From contig CAZMSD010000015.1 of assembly GCA_964568855.1 (NCBI GenBank), positions 16,728 through 80,727 on the forward strand: DNA of 64,000 bases. The letters run 5' to 3'. Shown here piece after piece: positions 18,332 through 26,901 of the stretch. Every line of letters starts with the position of its first letter. Within the stretch, counting starts at the first letter, position 1. The translations under genes and the position numbers were made by a program. This DNA is from CAZMSD01 sp964568855. Its GTDB lineage: Bacteria; CAIWAD01. The notes beneath the pieces are model-generated. The model was given only the letters and a program-made list of their open reading frames with translations. It did no database searches and was not told the origin of the DNA.

Positions 18332-19897
18332 TCAGAACTGCGTTCTGAGCGCGGCCTTTACGCCGTTGAAGGGCGGCACGTTGCGGCAGTTGCCGCTGCT
18401 GCACACCAGTCCGCCGCGCTGGCGTCCGGCGAACAGCGTGATGCTGTTCCTCAGATAATCTCCCAGGCGGAAATCCCAGCGCAGTTCCGTGGAGAACATC
18501 CAGTCGCGACCCGCGCCGCTGTGCTCTTCGTAATCGGCGGTCAGGTTGAGCGAGAAGTCCCGGACCGGAAACACGTCCGTCCAGACCAGGGCCGCCAGCC
18601 CCGTGCGGACCGGATTGCGGTCCCGCTTGAACATCACTTCGCTGCTCCATTCCATGGAACGCAGCAGGGGAACCGGTGTCGACAGGGAGGCGCCCAGGCC
18701 GCCGCGCCGCGTCCACTCCCCCGGGTCGGGCTTGGCTTCCTCGGCGTAGGCCGCGGCGAGGACCAGGTGGCGGTCGTGCTCCCCCGCGTAGTCCCAGCCG
18801 GCCGTGTATTCCTGGTAGGCCGCGTAGCGCTGCTCCATCAGGGGCAGGTATGCGCCGTCGTCGATGTGCGAAGCCCAGGCGGCGCTGAAGCTCAACTCCG
18901 GGCCGTCCTCGAAATACCGTGATACATCCAGCTGCAGCCCAACCTCGTCCTCGAAGGTGTTCTGCCTGCGCTTGCGGGCGATCAGGCGCGTGGGAATCTC
19001 CCGCTGTACGATCGGCGGATTGTTGAAGCGCGGATCACCGCCGGCAAAGCGGTAATACTTGTGCTCGAGCTGCAGGAACCAGCCGAAGAGCGGTCCGCCG
19101 AGTGTGGAGTAGGTGGCCAGCCCGCCGGCGCCGGCGTTCCGGTCGAGTTGGTCGCGCTGGTGCTGGTCAAGGTGGTTGACCGAGAACTCCACCGGTCCGG
19201 CGGCTCCCGCTACGTAGATCTCGCGATTGTCGAGTTCCAGGCGGTCCGGGGTGTCCGACTGCACCACCGCGTCCGCGCTGACCCATGACGCGCCCATCGT
19301 GACGGGCGCGGTATATACTTCGGCGTTGGCCGCCTGCAGGTTCCCGTAGTAGTCCGAGCTGCCCGCCAGAGCTTTCAGGCCCCAGGACTCGCGCAGCACT
19401 TCGACGAAAAGGCCGTCGCAGGAATTGTCCCAGGTGGTGGGCGTCTCCACCCGCGCGGGATCCAGCAGCAGCGGATTGTCGAGGGTCTCGTCGCGGTAGA
19501 GCGAGAGCGCCAGGCCGTTGCCGAAGGTGGTCCAGGCGTTGCCCAGTCGAAGCGTCACGGGCCCCCGCCATTCCAGGTAGCGCCGGATCACGGCGTCACG
19601 GCTGACTCTCAGGGCCTCGTCCGTGCGGTCGGCTGGAAACTCGGCCGGGTGATACACGGCGGCGGCGACGTTCAGCACGATGTCGTTCCAGGCCGCGTCC
19701 ACGTCGAGCACGTTCTCGCGGTACACCACGTGCGCGTCGTCCCCGAACTGGGTGCGCACGCTGCCCGTTCCCAGGTTGGCCGTGTTCACGCCCGACAGGC
19801 TGATGCCTGTCGCGTCTTCCTCGGCCGGCGCCAGGGCGGCGATCAGCAGGAGCGCCGTGAGACACACGAGCCAGGACCTTGATTCGGCCGGGCTCAC
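18332..19897 (-). CDS. Outer-membrane beta-barrel protein, DUF6029-like
   Basis: 521 aa. Signal peptide 1-26 (LTALLLIAALAPAEE). The mature protein consists of alternating amphipathic strands ending in an aromatic C-terminus (AALRTQF), the usual outer-membrane barrel signal. RYLEWRGPVTLRLGNAWTTF, a central GWFLQLEHKYYRF and the tail GGLVCSSGNCRNVPPFNGVK match what I remember of the DUF6029 family in Bacteroidota, where the CxxxxCRxVPxF tail is conserved. Its start overlaps the end of the upstream thioredoxin gene by ATGA, so the two are coupled. The paired Cys near the C-terminus could be a substrate for that thioredoxin (inference). Function unknown. Confidence 0.65.
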   Translation of the reverse strand: MSPAESRSWLVCLTALLLIAALAPAEEDATGISLSGVNTANLGTGSVRTQFGDDAHVVYRENVLDVDAAWNDIVLNVAAAVYHPAEFPADRTDEALRVSRDAVIRRYLEWRGPVTLRLGNAWTTFGNGLALSLYRDETLDNPLLLDPARVETPTTWDNSCDGLFVEVLRESWGLKALAGSSDYYGNLQAANAEVYTAPVTMGASWVSADAVVQSDTPDRLELDNREIYVAGAAGPVEFSVNHLDQHQRDQLDRNAGAGGLATYSTLGGPLFGWFLQLEHKYYRFAGGDPRFNNPPIVQREIPTRLIARKRRQNTFEDEVGLQLDVSRYFEDGPELSFSAAWASHIDDGAYLPLMEQRYAAYQEYTAGWDYAGEHDRHLVLAAAYAEEAKPDPGEWTRRGGLGASLSTPVPLLRSMEWSSEVMFKRDRNPVRTGLAALVWTDVFPVRDFSLNLTADYEEHSGAGRDWMFSTELRWDFRLGDYLRNSITLFAGRQRGGLVCSSGNCRNVPPFNGVKAALRTQF

Positions 19898-20487
19898 CCT
19901 TCCTGCTCCGGCGATTCATGCTCGGGCCCGGGCGGCTCCTCCTCCACGGGCGGGTCCGCCGCTTCTTCCGGCGGCGCGTCCTGCGGGCCGGGCGCGGCGG
20001 CCAGCATGCCGGCGAGTTTCTGCTCGAGCTCCTTTTCGTCCCCGGGACGGTATCCGCTGTGCGCGTACAGCACTTCACCGTTCCGGCCAACCACCATGGT
20101 GTAGGGGGGATTGGAGCCCTTGAGCTGTTTCATGATCCTGCCGTTGGTATCCAGCAGCACCGGGCAGTCCCAGCCCTTGCCCCTCGCATAGGGTTTGACA
20201 CGCTTCTGGCTGCGCGGGCTGTCCACGGACACCAGGACGAGCTGCAGGTCCCGTTCGCTGAGGCGTTCGACGATCTTGAACAGGTGCGGGATCTCCTTCT
20301 TGCAGGGTTCGCAGTAGGTGGCCCAGAAGCTGATCAGCACCGGGCCCTTGGCGCAGAGATCCGCCAGCTCCACCATTTTGCCGTCGAGCGCACGGAGCTT
20401 GAAGTCGGCCTTCTCGGCGACCGCGCCTCCGGCCAGGATCAGACTCAGCGTGATACAGAACAGGACTCGTGTCACTCGATCGGCCAT
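19894..20487 (-). CDS. TlpA/ResA-like periplasmic thioredoxin
   Basis: 197 aa. Signal peptide 1-24, then a redoxin/TlpA fold with the active site SFWATYCEPCKKE (Cys59 and Cys62) and the cis-Pro region as PPYTMVVGRNGEV. TlpA/ResA proteins reduce or isomerise disulfides outside the cytoplasm. The last 35 residues are a Pro/Glu-rich low-complexity tail (PEEAADPPVEEEPPGPEHES), not part of the fold. The stop overlaps the next gene's start by 4 bp. An upstream GGAAATG could serve as ribosome site. One GTGATAC copy (20450) lies in its signal peptide coding region. Confidence 0.85.
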   Translation of the reverse strand: MADRVTRVLFCITLSLILAGGAVAEKADFKLRALDGKMVELADLCAKGPVLISFWATYCEPCKKEIPHLFKIVERLSERDLQLVLVSVDSPRSQKRVKPYARGKGWDCPVLLDTNGRIMKQLKGSNPPYTMVVGRNGEVLYAHSGYRPGDEKELEQKLAGMLAAAPGPQDAPPEEAADPPVEEEPPGPEHESPEQEG

Positions 20488-20503
20488 AGATTACATTTCC
20501 GCC

Positions 20504-21619
20504 TTATCTCAGCAGCAGCATTTTTCCGGAACGCTCGTACCAGGGGGTTTCCACTGTGTAGTAATAGGCGCCCGAGGGCAGGCCCGAAGCATCGAAGAGC
20601 TGCTCGTGCCGGCCGGCGGCGCGCGGCGCCGTTTCCGCCGGCAGGGCCACGGTCCTGCCGCCCAGGTCCAGGACCCTGATGGTCACGGGTCCGGGAGCGG
20701 GCATTAGGTAGGGTATGTGCGTCACGGGATTGAAAGGATTGGGCCAGTTGTCCCGCAGCTCGAAATCCGCGGCAAGCGACGGTATGGCGCTCTCCGTGGT
20801 GGCGACGACGGCCAGTTCCTGGCTCAGCGTGTCCTCGGGACAGAACTCGCGGACGAAGGCCACTTCCAGCAGGGCGCTGCCGTGGCTGCGGGTGATGACT
20901 TCCACGTCGTAGTCGCACTCGGTCTCACTGACCAGCAGGTCCTCGCCGGAGACCATGTCGCCGAAGAAAATCGGCAGGCAGAAGATGTCGCCGCGGCAGA
21001 TCTGGTAGGTCCAGTCCTCGGGCCCCTCGAGCAGCCGCAGGATCAGGGTGATGGTCTCGTCCTGGAAGCCGGGGTTGGAGGCGTGATACCAGAAGTAGGC
21101 GCTGATTCCCTCGGGCGGGAACTCGTCGGCCTCGACGCTCACCTCGGTGCTGTCGCTGAGCGTGAATTCGCTGCACTGGGCCCGGGCGACGACGGCCAGT
21201 TCCTGGCTCAGCGTGTCCTCGGGACAGAACTCGCGGACGAAGGCCACTTCCAGCAGGGCGCTGCCGTGGCTGCGGGTGATGACTTCCACGTCGTAGTCGC
21301 ACTCGGTCTCACTGACCAGCAGGTCCTCGCCGGAGACCATGTCGCCGAAGAAAATCGGCAGGCAGAAGATGTCGCCGCGGCAGATCTGGTAGGTCCAGTC
21401 CTCGGGCCCCTCGAGCAGCCGCAGGATCAGGGTGATGGTCTCGTCCTGGAAGCCGGGGTTGGAGGCGTGATACCAGAAGTAGGCGCTGATTCCCTCGGGC
21501 GGGAACTCGTCGGCCTCGACGCTCACCTCGGTGCTGTCGCTGAGCGTGAATTCGCTGCACTGGGCCCGGGCGCCGGCGACCCAGGCCAGGGCGAGGATGA
21601 GCAGGATCCTGATCTTCAT
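20504..21619 (-). CDS. Secreted T9SS-tail protein with a perfect internal duplication
   Basis: 371 aa from the ATG at 21619, preceded by GGAGGAACG. Signal peptide 1-19 (ILLILALAWVAGARA). Two identical 128-residue units follow (CSEFTLSDSTEVSVEADEFP to LSQELAVVA), each with 5 Cys and an Ig-like pattern. The C-terminal 80 residues begin with NWPNPFNPVTHIPY and end in SGAYYYTVET and KMLLLR, the FlgD-Ig-like T9SS sorting tail. The duplication boundary falls exactly at the signal-peptide cleavage site (ARAQC), so the second copy starts with the same residues. Function unknown; it is probably displayed or released on the surface. Confidence 0.8.
   Translation of the reverse strand: MKIRILLILALAWVAGARAQCSEFTLSDSTEVSVEADEFPPEGISAYFWYHASNPGFQDETITLILRLLEGPEDWTYQICRGDIFCLPIFFGDMVSGEDLLVSETECDYDVEVITRSHGSALLEVAFVREFCPEDTLSQELAVVARAQCSEFTLSDSTEVSVEADEFPPEGISAYFWYHASNPGFQDETITLILRLLEGPEDWTYQICRGDIFCLPIFFGDMVSGEDLLVSETECDYDVEVITRSHGSALLEVAFVREFCPEDTLSQELAVVATTESAIPSLAADFELRDNWPNPFNPVTHIPYLMPAPGPVTIRVLDLGGRTVALPAETAPRAAGRHEQLFDASGLPSGAYYYTVETPWYERSGKMLLLR
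20801..21572. repeat. Perfect 384-bp tandem duplication
   Basis: The stretch 20801-21188 reappears with no visible mismatch at 21185-21572 (offset 384 bp = 128 codons, so frame is kept). Flanks diverge at once (T versus G before, A versus C after). Zero synonymous change means a very recent event, ongoing gene conversion, or an assembly artefact. Confidence 0.92.
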
Positions 21620-21684
21620 CGTTCCTCCAGTACTGTTGGATGCCCCGCAGGTTCCGCTCCCGCCGGCACCGCGACGTCGCGAGC

Positions 21685-22941
21685 CTATTCGGCCAGCAGT
21701 TCCTCGACGATCGAAACCAGCGTCTCCTGCTCGAGCTGCCCGTGCACGGAGTGGATCACGCCGCGCCGGTCGAGGATGAAGTTCGTCGGGAAGACGCTCA
21801 CGCCCGCAAGTTGCGCGACGGGGGGATCCACCGAGTCCTCCAGGAAGCGGAAATCGTACCCGGGATTTTGCGCGATCCATTCATCCAGCACGCTCGGATC
21901 GCCGGTAATGTCCGCCTGCAGCGGGTCCAGGGCCAGGATACGGAAGCCTTCTCCGTGATACTCATCGAGCACCTCCTGCAGCATGGGAATCTCCTCCAGG
22001 CAGGGAGCGCAGGTGGTGAACCAGAAATTCACCAGGACCACCCGGCCCCGGAACTGGCGCAGCGACAATTCCTGCGCGCCCGCCTCAGGCAGGGTGAAAT
22101 CCTCGAAGAGACCGCCGGCCTGGTAACTCAGCTCCCCCGGTTCCCAGGCGAAGGACAGATCCGTGTCACAGATGCTGTCGAATAGAAACGCCGCCTCGCT
22201 CGAGACGACATGGGCCGGCAGGTAGGCGGATACGAAGTGGGCGCCCATCAGGTTGATCAGGGCGGCGGCGTCGAGCAGGCCGGTGGCCTCCTCGTCGAGG
22301 ATCAGCTCGGCCTCCGCGTCGCCGAGATCGATGCTAAGCTGCGCGTCGTCGACCTCGATCAGCATGGCCGCCTGCTGAGGATCCTCGGCGAAGGAGAAAG
22401 TCGTGTCGCCGCGAACGCACTCCGCGTTGCCCACCGCGAGTTCATTTTCGACCAGGGGCGTAAACTGAACAAGGGCCGGAGTGAGGGTGGGCAGCGCCTC
22501 GCCGTTGAGCAGCAAGGGCAGGCCATCCAGCGTATCGCCGCCGGCCAGCATGGAAATCACGGTCATGGTGAACAGGGAATCCAGCCGCGGCAGGACCTCG
22601 ATGGTCAGCGAGTCGACGTCCTGCTCATAGAAGAGGAAAGGCTGCTCGCCCGGTTCGAAATAGTTGTCAGTGTCGAAGGGCAGGAAACGCAGCACGTAGC
22701 TGCTGTCCAGGGGCAGCTCGTCGATCAGGTTCCACTGAGCGCCGTCCGGAGGGTAGAACCCTGCCGGCTCCCCGTTGAGATAGATCTGTCCATCCACGGG
22801 GCTCGAATCGTAGGCATCGATGGCGCGGACATAGAGCGCGCCGAGTTGTTCGACTTCGACCAGCTTGTCGATGCTGCAACCGGCGACCAGCATCAGGACC
22901 GAGAGGATCGACAGCGCGCTTTTGCATGTGAAACGAGGCAT
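21685..22941 (-). CDS. Lipoprotein with C-terminal TlpA-like thioredoxin domain
   Basis: 418 aa from the ATG at 22941 (a TTG at 22947 is also in frame; neither has a clear ribosome site). Lipobox LMLVAGCSID near residues 17-23. The middle 250 residues are acidic, with PEGA-like/Ig-like N-terminal text (VRAIDAYDSSPVDGQIYLNG) resembling carboxypeptidase-regulatory folds. The C-terminal 140 residues are a thioredoxin/TlpA domain: LVNFWFTTCAPCLEEIPML with CxxC, and VSVFPTNFILDRRG as the cis-Pro region. Membrane-anchored disulfide reductases of this type are common in Bacteroidota-like envelopes. It lies upstream of the duplicated T9SS protein, whose many Cys could be substrates. Confidence 0.85.
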   Translation of the reverse strand: MPRFTCKSALSILSVLMLVAGCSIDKLVEVEQLGALYVRAIDAYDSSPVDGQIYLNGEPAGFYPPDGAQWNLIDELPLDSSYVLRFLPFDTDNYFEPGEQPFLFYEQDVDSLTIEVLPRLDSLFTMTVISMLAGGDTLDGLPLLLNGEALPTLTPALVQFTPLVENELAVGNAECVRGDTTFSFAEDPQQAAMLIEVDDAQLSIDLGDAEAELILDEEATGLLDAAALINLMGAHFVSAYLPAHVVSSEAAFLFDSICDTDLSFAWEPGELSYQAGGLFEDFTLPEAGAQELSLRQFRGRVVLVNFWFTTCAPCLEEIPMLQEVLDEYHGEGFRILALDPLQADITGDPSVLDEWIAQNPGYDFRFLEDSVDPPVAQLAGVSVFPTNFILDRRGVIHSVHGQLEQETLVSIVEELLAE

Positions 22942-23061
22942 GGTCAAATAAAGTAAGGAAGCCTCGGTGCGGCGGCAAGCACGCCCAGCTTGAAGGGATG
23001 TCCATCCAGCGGCGGCGGGCGGTTGGCGACCTATTCAGAGTCGACCGTCTGTTGACGAGAG

Positions 23062-23090
23062 AAAAGCCCCGACCACACAAGGCCGGGGCC
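23062..23090 (-). terminator. Intrinsic terminator after the lipoprotein gene
   Basis: On the minus strand, a GCCCCG / CGGGGC stem with inner GG/CC pairs is followed by TTTTC. It lies about 40 bp past the stop of the gene at 23130-23966. Confidence 0.8.
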
Positions 23091-23129
23091 CTCGATGCAA
23101 ACGGCTTCAGCCGCCGTAGGAGAGGAGGA

Positions 23130-23966
23130 TTACTGGCTGATTTCGCCGGTCAGCGGATCCACGTTCCAGGTGTCTCCGTCGTCGAAGACCATCACGCCGC
23201 CGCCGTCGCCGAAGGTGATCGTCACTTCACGCTCGATGGTGATGTTGCCGCGATGCGCCAGGTAGTAGATGTGGATCGTCCCCTCGATGGGAATCCGGCG
23301 CCCGTCGCGGCGGATCACGCGCAGGTCGGTTCCCGTGAGATCCAGGCTGAAGTCGTAGGGAATCGTCCGCTGGTTGCGGTAGACTTCACCTTCGCCGGCA
23401 CGATGGTGCTCGCCGTTGACCATGGCGCCCGGCACCTCGTCGTGCAGCTCGCGGATCTCCCAGTCACCGGTGCCCGCCTTCTCGCCGCTGTGCCGGCGGT
23501 TCCAGCTGCTGCCGCTGAATTCGCGGGTGAAATCAACGGCCTTGACGCTGCCGTCGCCGGGAGGAACCACGATGCAGCCGCCTTCTTCATCCATGAAGTG
23601 CACGGTCCGCGTTTCCTCCCACTCGAAGCCCGACCAGGGGCCTTCGAAGGCATGATACCAATTCAGGGTCCAGGTGCAGGTGGTGCTGTCGAAGACCGCG
23701 TCGTCCGTTCTGTCGGACTTGTCCAGCCCGTCGGGCGTGTAGCTGTCGAAGCCTCCGCCGTCCACGTGCGTGTCGATGGTGTATTCGATGGCCTCCAGCG
23801 CTCCGCCCGACTCCAGCGCGATGCTCTCGCCGATGATGGATGCCGCTTCCTCGTTCTGTTCCGCCCGGGTCACAGTGTCCTGGTCGCCGAGTGAGTTGCT
23901 TTCCTGGCTGCAGCCGATCATCAGTCCCACGCCGAGCAGGATAGCGGGAATCATTGCGCGTGTCAT
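23130..23966 (-). CDS. Lipoprotein of unknown function
   Basis: 278 aa; ATG at 23966 with a perfect AAGGAGG at good spacing, so probably well expressed. Lipobox GVGLMIGCSQE (Cys19). The mature part is acidic and mostly predicted strands, with repeated charged loops (TWTLNWYHAFEGPWSG, VHFMDEEGGCIVVPPGDG, REVTITFGDGGGVMVFDDGD) and an internal pair of Cys. I recognise no family. It is monocistronic, flanked by its own terminator and the MarR gene upstream. The alternating beta pattern would suit a lipocalin-like or small beta-sandwich surface protein, but this is only a guess. Confidence 0.75.
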   Translation of the reverse strand: MTRAMIPAILLGVGLMIGCSQESNSLGDQDTVTRAEQNEEAASIIGESIALESGGALEAIEYTIDTHVDGGGFDSYTPDGLDKSDRTDDAVFDSTTCTWTLNWYHAFEGPWSGFEWEETRTVHFMDEEGGCIVVPPGDGSVKAVDFTREFSGSSWNRRHSGEKAGTGDWEIRELHDEVPGAMVNGEHHRAGEGEVYRNQRTIPYDFSLDLTGTDLRVIRRDGRRIPIEGTIHIYYLAHRGNITIEREVTITFGDGGGVMVFDDGDTWNVDPLTGEISQ

Positions 23967-24129
23967 CTTGAGCCTCCTTGGTTGTCCATCAATAGATACA
24001 CGACTGGAACGGAGTCATCGGAAGATTATTGCTCGGGCTTGATCGAGATCGGAAGAAAGTCCCTCGGCCAGCAGGCTGGAAGCAGTATTTGAGAGTTGCG
24101 GGGGATGCGCAGGTTAAGGAATCGCTCGC

Positions 24130-24588
24130 TCAGGCTGATTCCCTGATGCTTGGCGGGATGCTGCTGGTGAAACCCAGTTCGTCGGCCACTTTCGTCAGCT
24201 GTTCCATCAACAGACCCTGTTCCGTCTCTGAACTGTCCTCCACCAGCCGGCGGATGCGATCGATTTCGTCGGCCATCATTTCCTGCAGGAAGCTATCGCC
24301 CTCGGAAGTGAGCTTGAGCAGGCTGTAACGCCGGTCTGATCCTTCATGGCGGCTGAGGAAGCCCCGCTGAACCAGGTGCTGCACCAGCGGGCTGATGCGA
24401 CCCTTCTGCAGGCCGGTGCAATCTGTCAGGGTGCTCACACAAGTGAAAGGTGAATAGCTGGTCAGGATCAGGATTTTAAGCGCGGTGGCCGGCAGGTGTT
24501 CCTGCTTTGCCAGTCCGGTAATCCTGGAGGAAACCCCACAGGTCAGCTTGAGGACCTGTTCCAGTACTTTCCATTCACGGCTGCTCAT
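24130..24588 (-). CDS. MarR-family transcriptional regulator
   Basis: 152 aa. Winged-helix DNA-binding core: LPATALKILILTSYSPFTCV leading to the recognition helix LQKGRISPLVQHLVQRGFLS and the wing HEGSDRRYSLLKLTSEG with the MarR-type DRR. N- and C-terminal helices would form the dimer interface. MarR proteins usually repress a nearby gene and respond to small ligands. Its upstream region (24589-24700) is unusually AT-rich, a likely promoter and operator. Two Cys near the helix-turn-helix (CGVSSRI, CVSTLTDC) might allow thiol sensing (inference). GC content is lower than its neighbours. Confidence 0.85.
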   Translation of the reverse strand: MSSREWKVLEQVLKLTCGVSSRITGLAKQEHLPATALKILILTSYSPFTCVSTLTDCTGLQKGRISPLVQHLVQRGFLSRHEGSDRRYSLLKLTSEGDSFLQEMMADEIDRIRRLVEDSSETEQGLLMEQLTKVADELGFTSSIPPSIRESA

Positions 24589-24709
24589 GGACGACCCCTC
24601 TCCCTTACCCTTATATGATGTAGATCAGTGATGAAAATGGCAAGGAATACTGTTAAAAAATTGATTTTGTTTGCTATTTCAACTGGTTCCGTTATGAGGT
24701 AGAAAGCCC

Positions 24710-24778
24710 CCGCTCGCCGGATCGAGTATAAAGCCCCCACTCGCATGCACGAGCGGGCCCGCTCGCCGGATCGAGTAT
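24710..24778 (-). repeat. Double terminator-like region: 20-bp direct repeat with a 16-bp palindrome
   Basis: The same 20-mer ending CGGATCGAGTAT occurs at 24710-24729 and 24759-24778. Between and overlapping them is a perfect 16-bp palindrome, CGAGCGGGCCCGCTCG (24750-24765). Read on the minus strand, two GGGGGC-TTT hairpin ends follow the small ORF at 24778-24912, so this looks like tandem intrinsic terminators formed by duplication. Confidence 0.6.
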
Positions 24779-24912
24779 TAGGTGAAGTCCACGCCCGTGT
24801 CGTCGAGCTGCACATCTCCGGCGGTGAAATCGTCGATCAGGATGTCGGCTGGTGCGGGACCAGCCAGGCCGGCCGCTAAGGCCATCAAGAGAAGGATTTT
24901 CAAACGAGCCAT
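24778..24912 (-). CDS. Small secreted peptide (44 aa), possibly a truncated gene
   Basis: The ATG at 24912 has GAGG about 8 bp upstream. MARLKILLLMALAAGLAGPA plus PA-D is a convincing signal peptide (1-22); the mature peptide, DILIDDFTAGDVQLDDTGVD plus FT, is acidic and only 22 residues. The stop is followed directly by the duplicated terminators. The mature part resembles the first residues after the signal in larger secreted proteins of such genomes, so this may be the 5' stub of a gene that lost its body. A real short exported peptide is the alternative. Codon use suits the genome. Confidence 0.5.
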   Translation of the reverse strand: MARLKILLLMALAAGLAGPAPADILIDDFTAGDVQLDDTGVDFT

Positions 24913-25193
24913 GGGGGTGCCTCTTTTCTAGGGGGTACGGTGGTTGTTTGATGTCGAGTCTATTCCTGAATTTGTCGGAATGAAAACCGCAAGGGTTGTG
25001 CCAGATTTGGCCAGCTTTCCTCGTCTCCTCAGCCCTGAAAAACCAGGATGTTAGTGCAAATTATTGCACTACGCTACTCTGCCCATTGGCTGAATACGCC
25101 CGATTCTGGGCAATACTGCCAGTTCTTGCACAGGTCTGGCTCGACAGCTCGATTCGACGCGTCAACCACCCCTTGCTCCCTCGGAAAGAGAAC

Positions 25194-25223
25194 GAGTCCC
25201 CCGATCGGTTGACCGGGGGACTC
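25194..25223 (-). terminator. Intrinsic terminator after the T9SS-tail gene at 25255
   Basis: GAGTCCCCC and GGGGGACTC form a perfect 9-bp stem with further inner pairing. On the minus strand it is followed by GTTCTCTTTC, a weak T-rich tail. It lies about 30 bp past the stop codon. Confidence 0.75.
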
Positions 25224-25254
25224 GGCGTGTTCGTCCGGATCCTGATCGTTGAAC

Positions 25255-26901
25255 CTACTTCACCAGCACCATTTTCCTCGTATCGGTCAAGCCGCCGGTC
25301 TCAAGCGTGTAGAAATAGACTCCGGCGGACAACATGGATGCCTCGAATACTACGCTGTGAGCGCCGTGCTCCATCATGCCGTTCACCAGGACGGCCACTT
25401 CCGCACCGGTCACATTATAGACGCGCAGGCTGACCATGCCCGTCTCCGGCACGTGATACGCGATGGTGGTCGTCGGATTGAAGGGATTCGGATAATTCTG
25501 TACCAGCTCGAAGGCGGCGGTCTGCTCATCCGCGAAAACCGCGTCGCAGCAATCGCCCACCAGGCTGACCGCGTATGATCCGTAATCGCAGGCGTAACCG
25601 TTCACGCGCAGGTAGTAGCTGCCGGCGTCCAGCGCCACGTCGTCCAGGTAGGAGGTGAAACCCGTGCACCCCTGCGCCCATCCATCGTCGTTGTAGGCGA
25701 TGTAAGTGCCCTCATCCCAGGCTGCGTCGCATGGCGGCAGATCGTAGAGCCAGAGCTTGGTGTCGAAATCCGCCTGGTTGCAGGTGTAGATGTCCAGCAC
25801 GCAGGGTTCGTCGACGCTGAAGCAGTACCAGTCCTCGGCGCACTCCTCGAGCAGCTCGCCGGAATAGTCGCCGCAGGCATCGTCCAGTTCCAGGTCGCAG
25901 ACCCAGTCCTCGCAGGGATCGCCCTGTCCGCAGTCCCCCGACACGTCGACCCGCCAGGTGGTCTCGTCGGGTACGTGGTCGAAGCCGTCGGGCGCAATGA
26001 TGAACATGTACTCGCCCGCATCCAACCCCACCGTAAGGGAGAGTTCCTCGCTGCCGGCGAGGGTCTCGATCACATCAAGATCGTCGCAGTCGCCGGCGGC
26101 GATCCAGATGCGATAGTCGGCGATGCAGGAGAAGGCGTCGAAAGTAACCGTGCCGTCCGCGTCCAGCGTGAACAGGAACCAGTCCAGGTCCCGGGTGTTC
26201 AGGCCGGTGTCATCGTTGAGGAAGGTGAACAGGGTGCCGCAGTAGGCCTCGCCGCACTCCATTTCGCCGTAGGTCTCCGGGTCGAAATTGCAGCCGCCGT
26301 TGGTCAGGTCCTCGTAGGGCGGGATGTTGCCGTAGTAGGGTTCATTCTCCGGGACGGCGTCCGTGCAGTCGGGGTCCTCGCAGGGCTCGTCGCCGCCACA
26401 GGATTCCGCGGTCACCCGGACGTGGCCGCCCACGTCGTTGTAGTCGGAGATCCAGATGTAGTACTCCTCGCCGCCGCTGAAGGTGAAATGTTCGCAGCCG
26501 AAGGAGGCATACCAGGCCGGCCACTGGCCCCCGCCGCCGTTACAGGGCTCGGTTCGGTCCCAGCCGGCCAGCCAGGAGAGGTTGGTGCAGGGGCCGAGGT
26601 AGATGTCCACGTTGGTATCGCCGTCCACCACGCTTTCCTCGTGGCAGGTGGAGAACTCGAGCTGCGAATCCGTTGCGGGCGTGTAGCGCAGCCAGGCCCC
26701 CTCGGAGGTGATGTCGTATTCCGCTTCGAAGGGAAGCGTCAGGTCCACCGCCGACTCGCAGGTGGCGAAGCGCATGGCCGGGGCGCTGTGGGGCTGCCCG
26801 TCCTTGGTGACGGGCGGGCCTACCACGGCGAGGTCGGCGAAACCGGCGCCGGACAGCAGGCCCGTCAGCAGCGCCGCACTAAGAATCTTGATCCTGAACA
26901 T
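25255..26901 (-). CDS. Secreted Cys-rich acidic protein with T9SS/FlgD-like C-terminal tail (paralogue A)
   Basis: 548 aa from the ATG at 26901, preceded by GGAGGATCCCC; the longer frame adds non-coding sequence. Signal peptide 1-22. Repeating pre-peptidase/CUB-like units with paired Cys (LEFSTCHEESVVDGDTNVDI, YIWISDYNDVGGHVRVTAES, CNQADFDTKLWLYDLPPCDA, AGSYYLRVNGYACDYGSYAV). The tail begins LVQNYPNPFNPTTTIAYHVP and ends LSAGVYFYTLET...KMVLVK, the T9SS type A-like signal. Such modules bind sugar or protein surfaces in many secreted enzymes, but here there is no enzyme domain. It is paralogous to the proteins at 27321 and 29056, with about the same unit style. Confidence 0.82.
   Translation of the reverse strand: MFRIKILSAALLTGLLSGAGFADLAVVGPPVTKDGQPHSAPAMRFATCESAVDLTLPFEAEYDITSEGAWLRYTPATDSQLEFSTCHEESVVDGDTNVDIYLGPCTNLSWLAGWDRTEPCNGGGGQWPAWYASFGCEHFTFSGGEEYYIWISDYNDVGGHVRVTAESCGGDEPCEDPDCTDAVPENEPYYGNIPPYEDLTNGGCNFDPETYGEMECGEAYCGTLFTFLNDDTGLNTRDLDWFLFTLDADGTVTFDAFSCIADYRIWIAAGDCDDLDVIETLAGSEELSLTVGLDAGEYMFIIAPDGFDHVPDETTWRVDVSGDCGQGDPCEDWVCDLELDDACGDYSGELLEECAEDWYCFSVDEPCVLDIYTCNQADFDTKLWLYDLPPCDAAWDEGTYIAYNDDGWAQGCTGFTSYLDDVALDAGSYYLRVNGYACDYGSYAVSLVGDCCDAVFADEQTAAFELVQNYPNPFNPTTTIAYHVPETGMVSLRVYNVTGAEVAVLVNGMMEHGAHSVVFEASMLSAGVYFYTLETGGLTDTRKMVLVK

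Noticed and set aside
22948..23129. Possible tRNA or small RNA in the gap
   Set aside because: The only structure is a terminator; no T-loop (GTTCRANNC) pattern found here or in any other gap.
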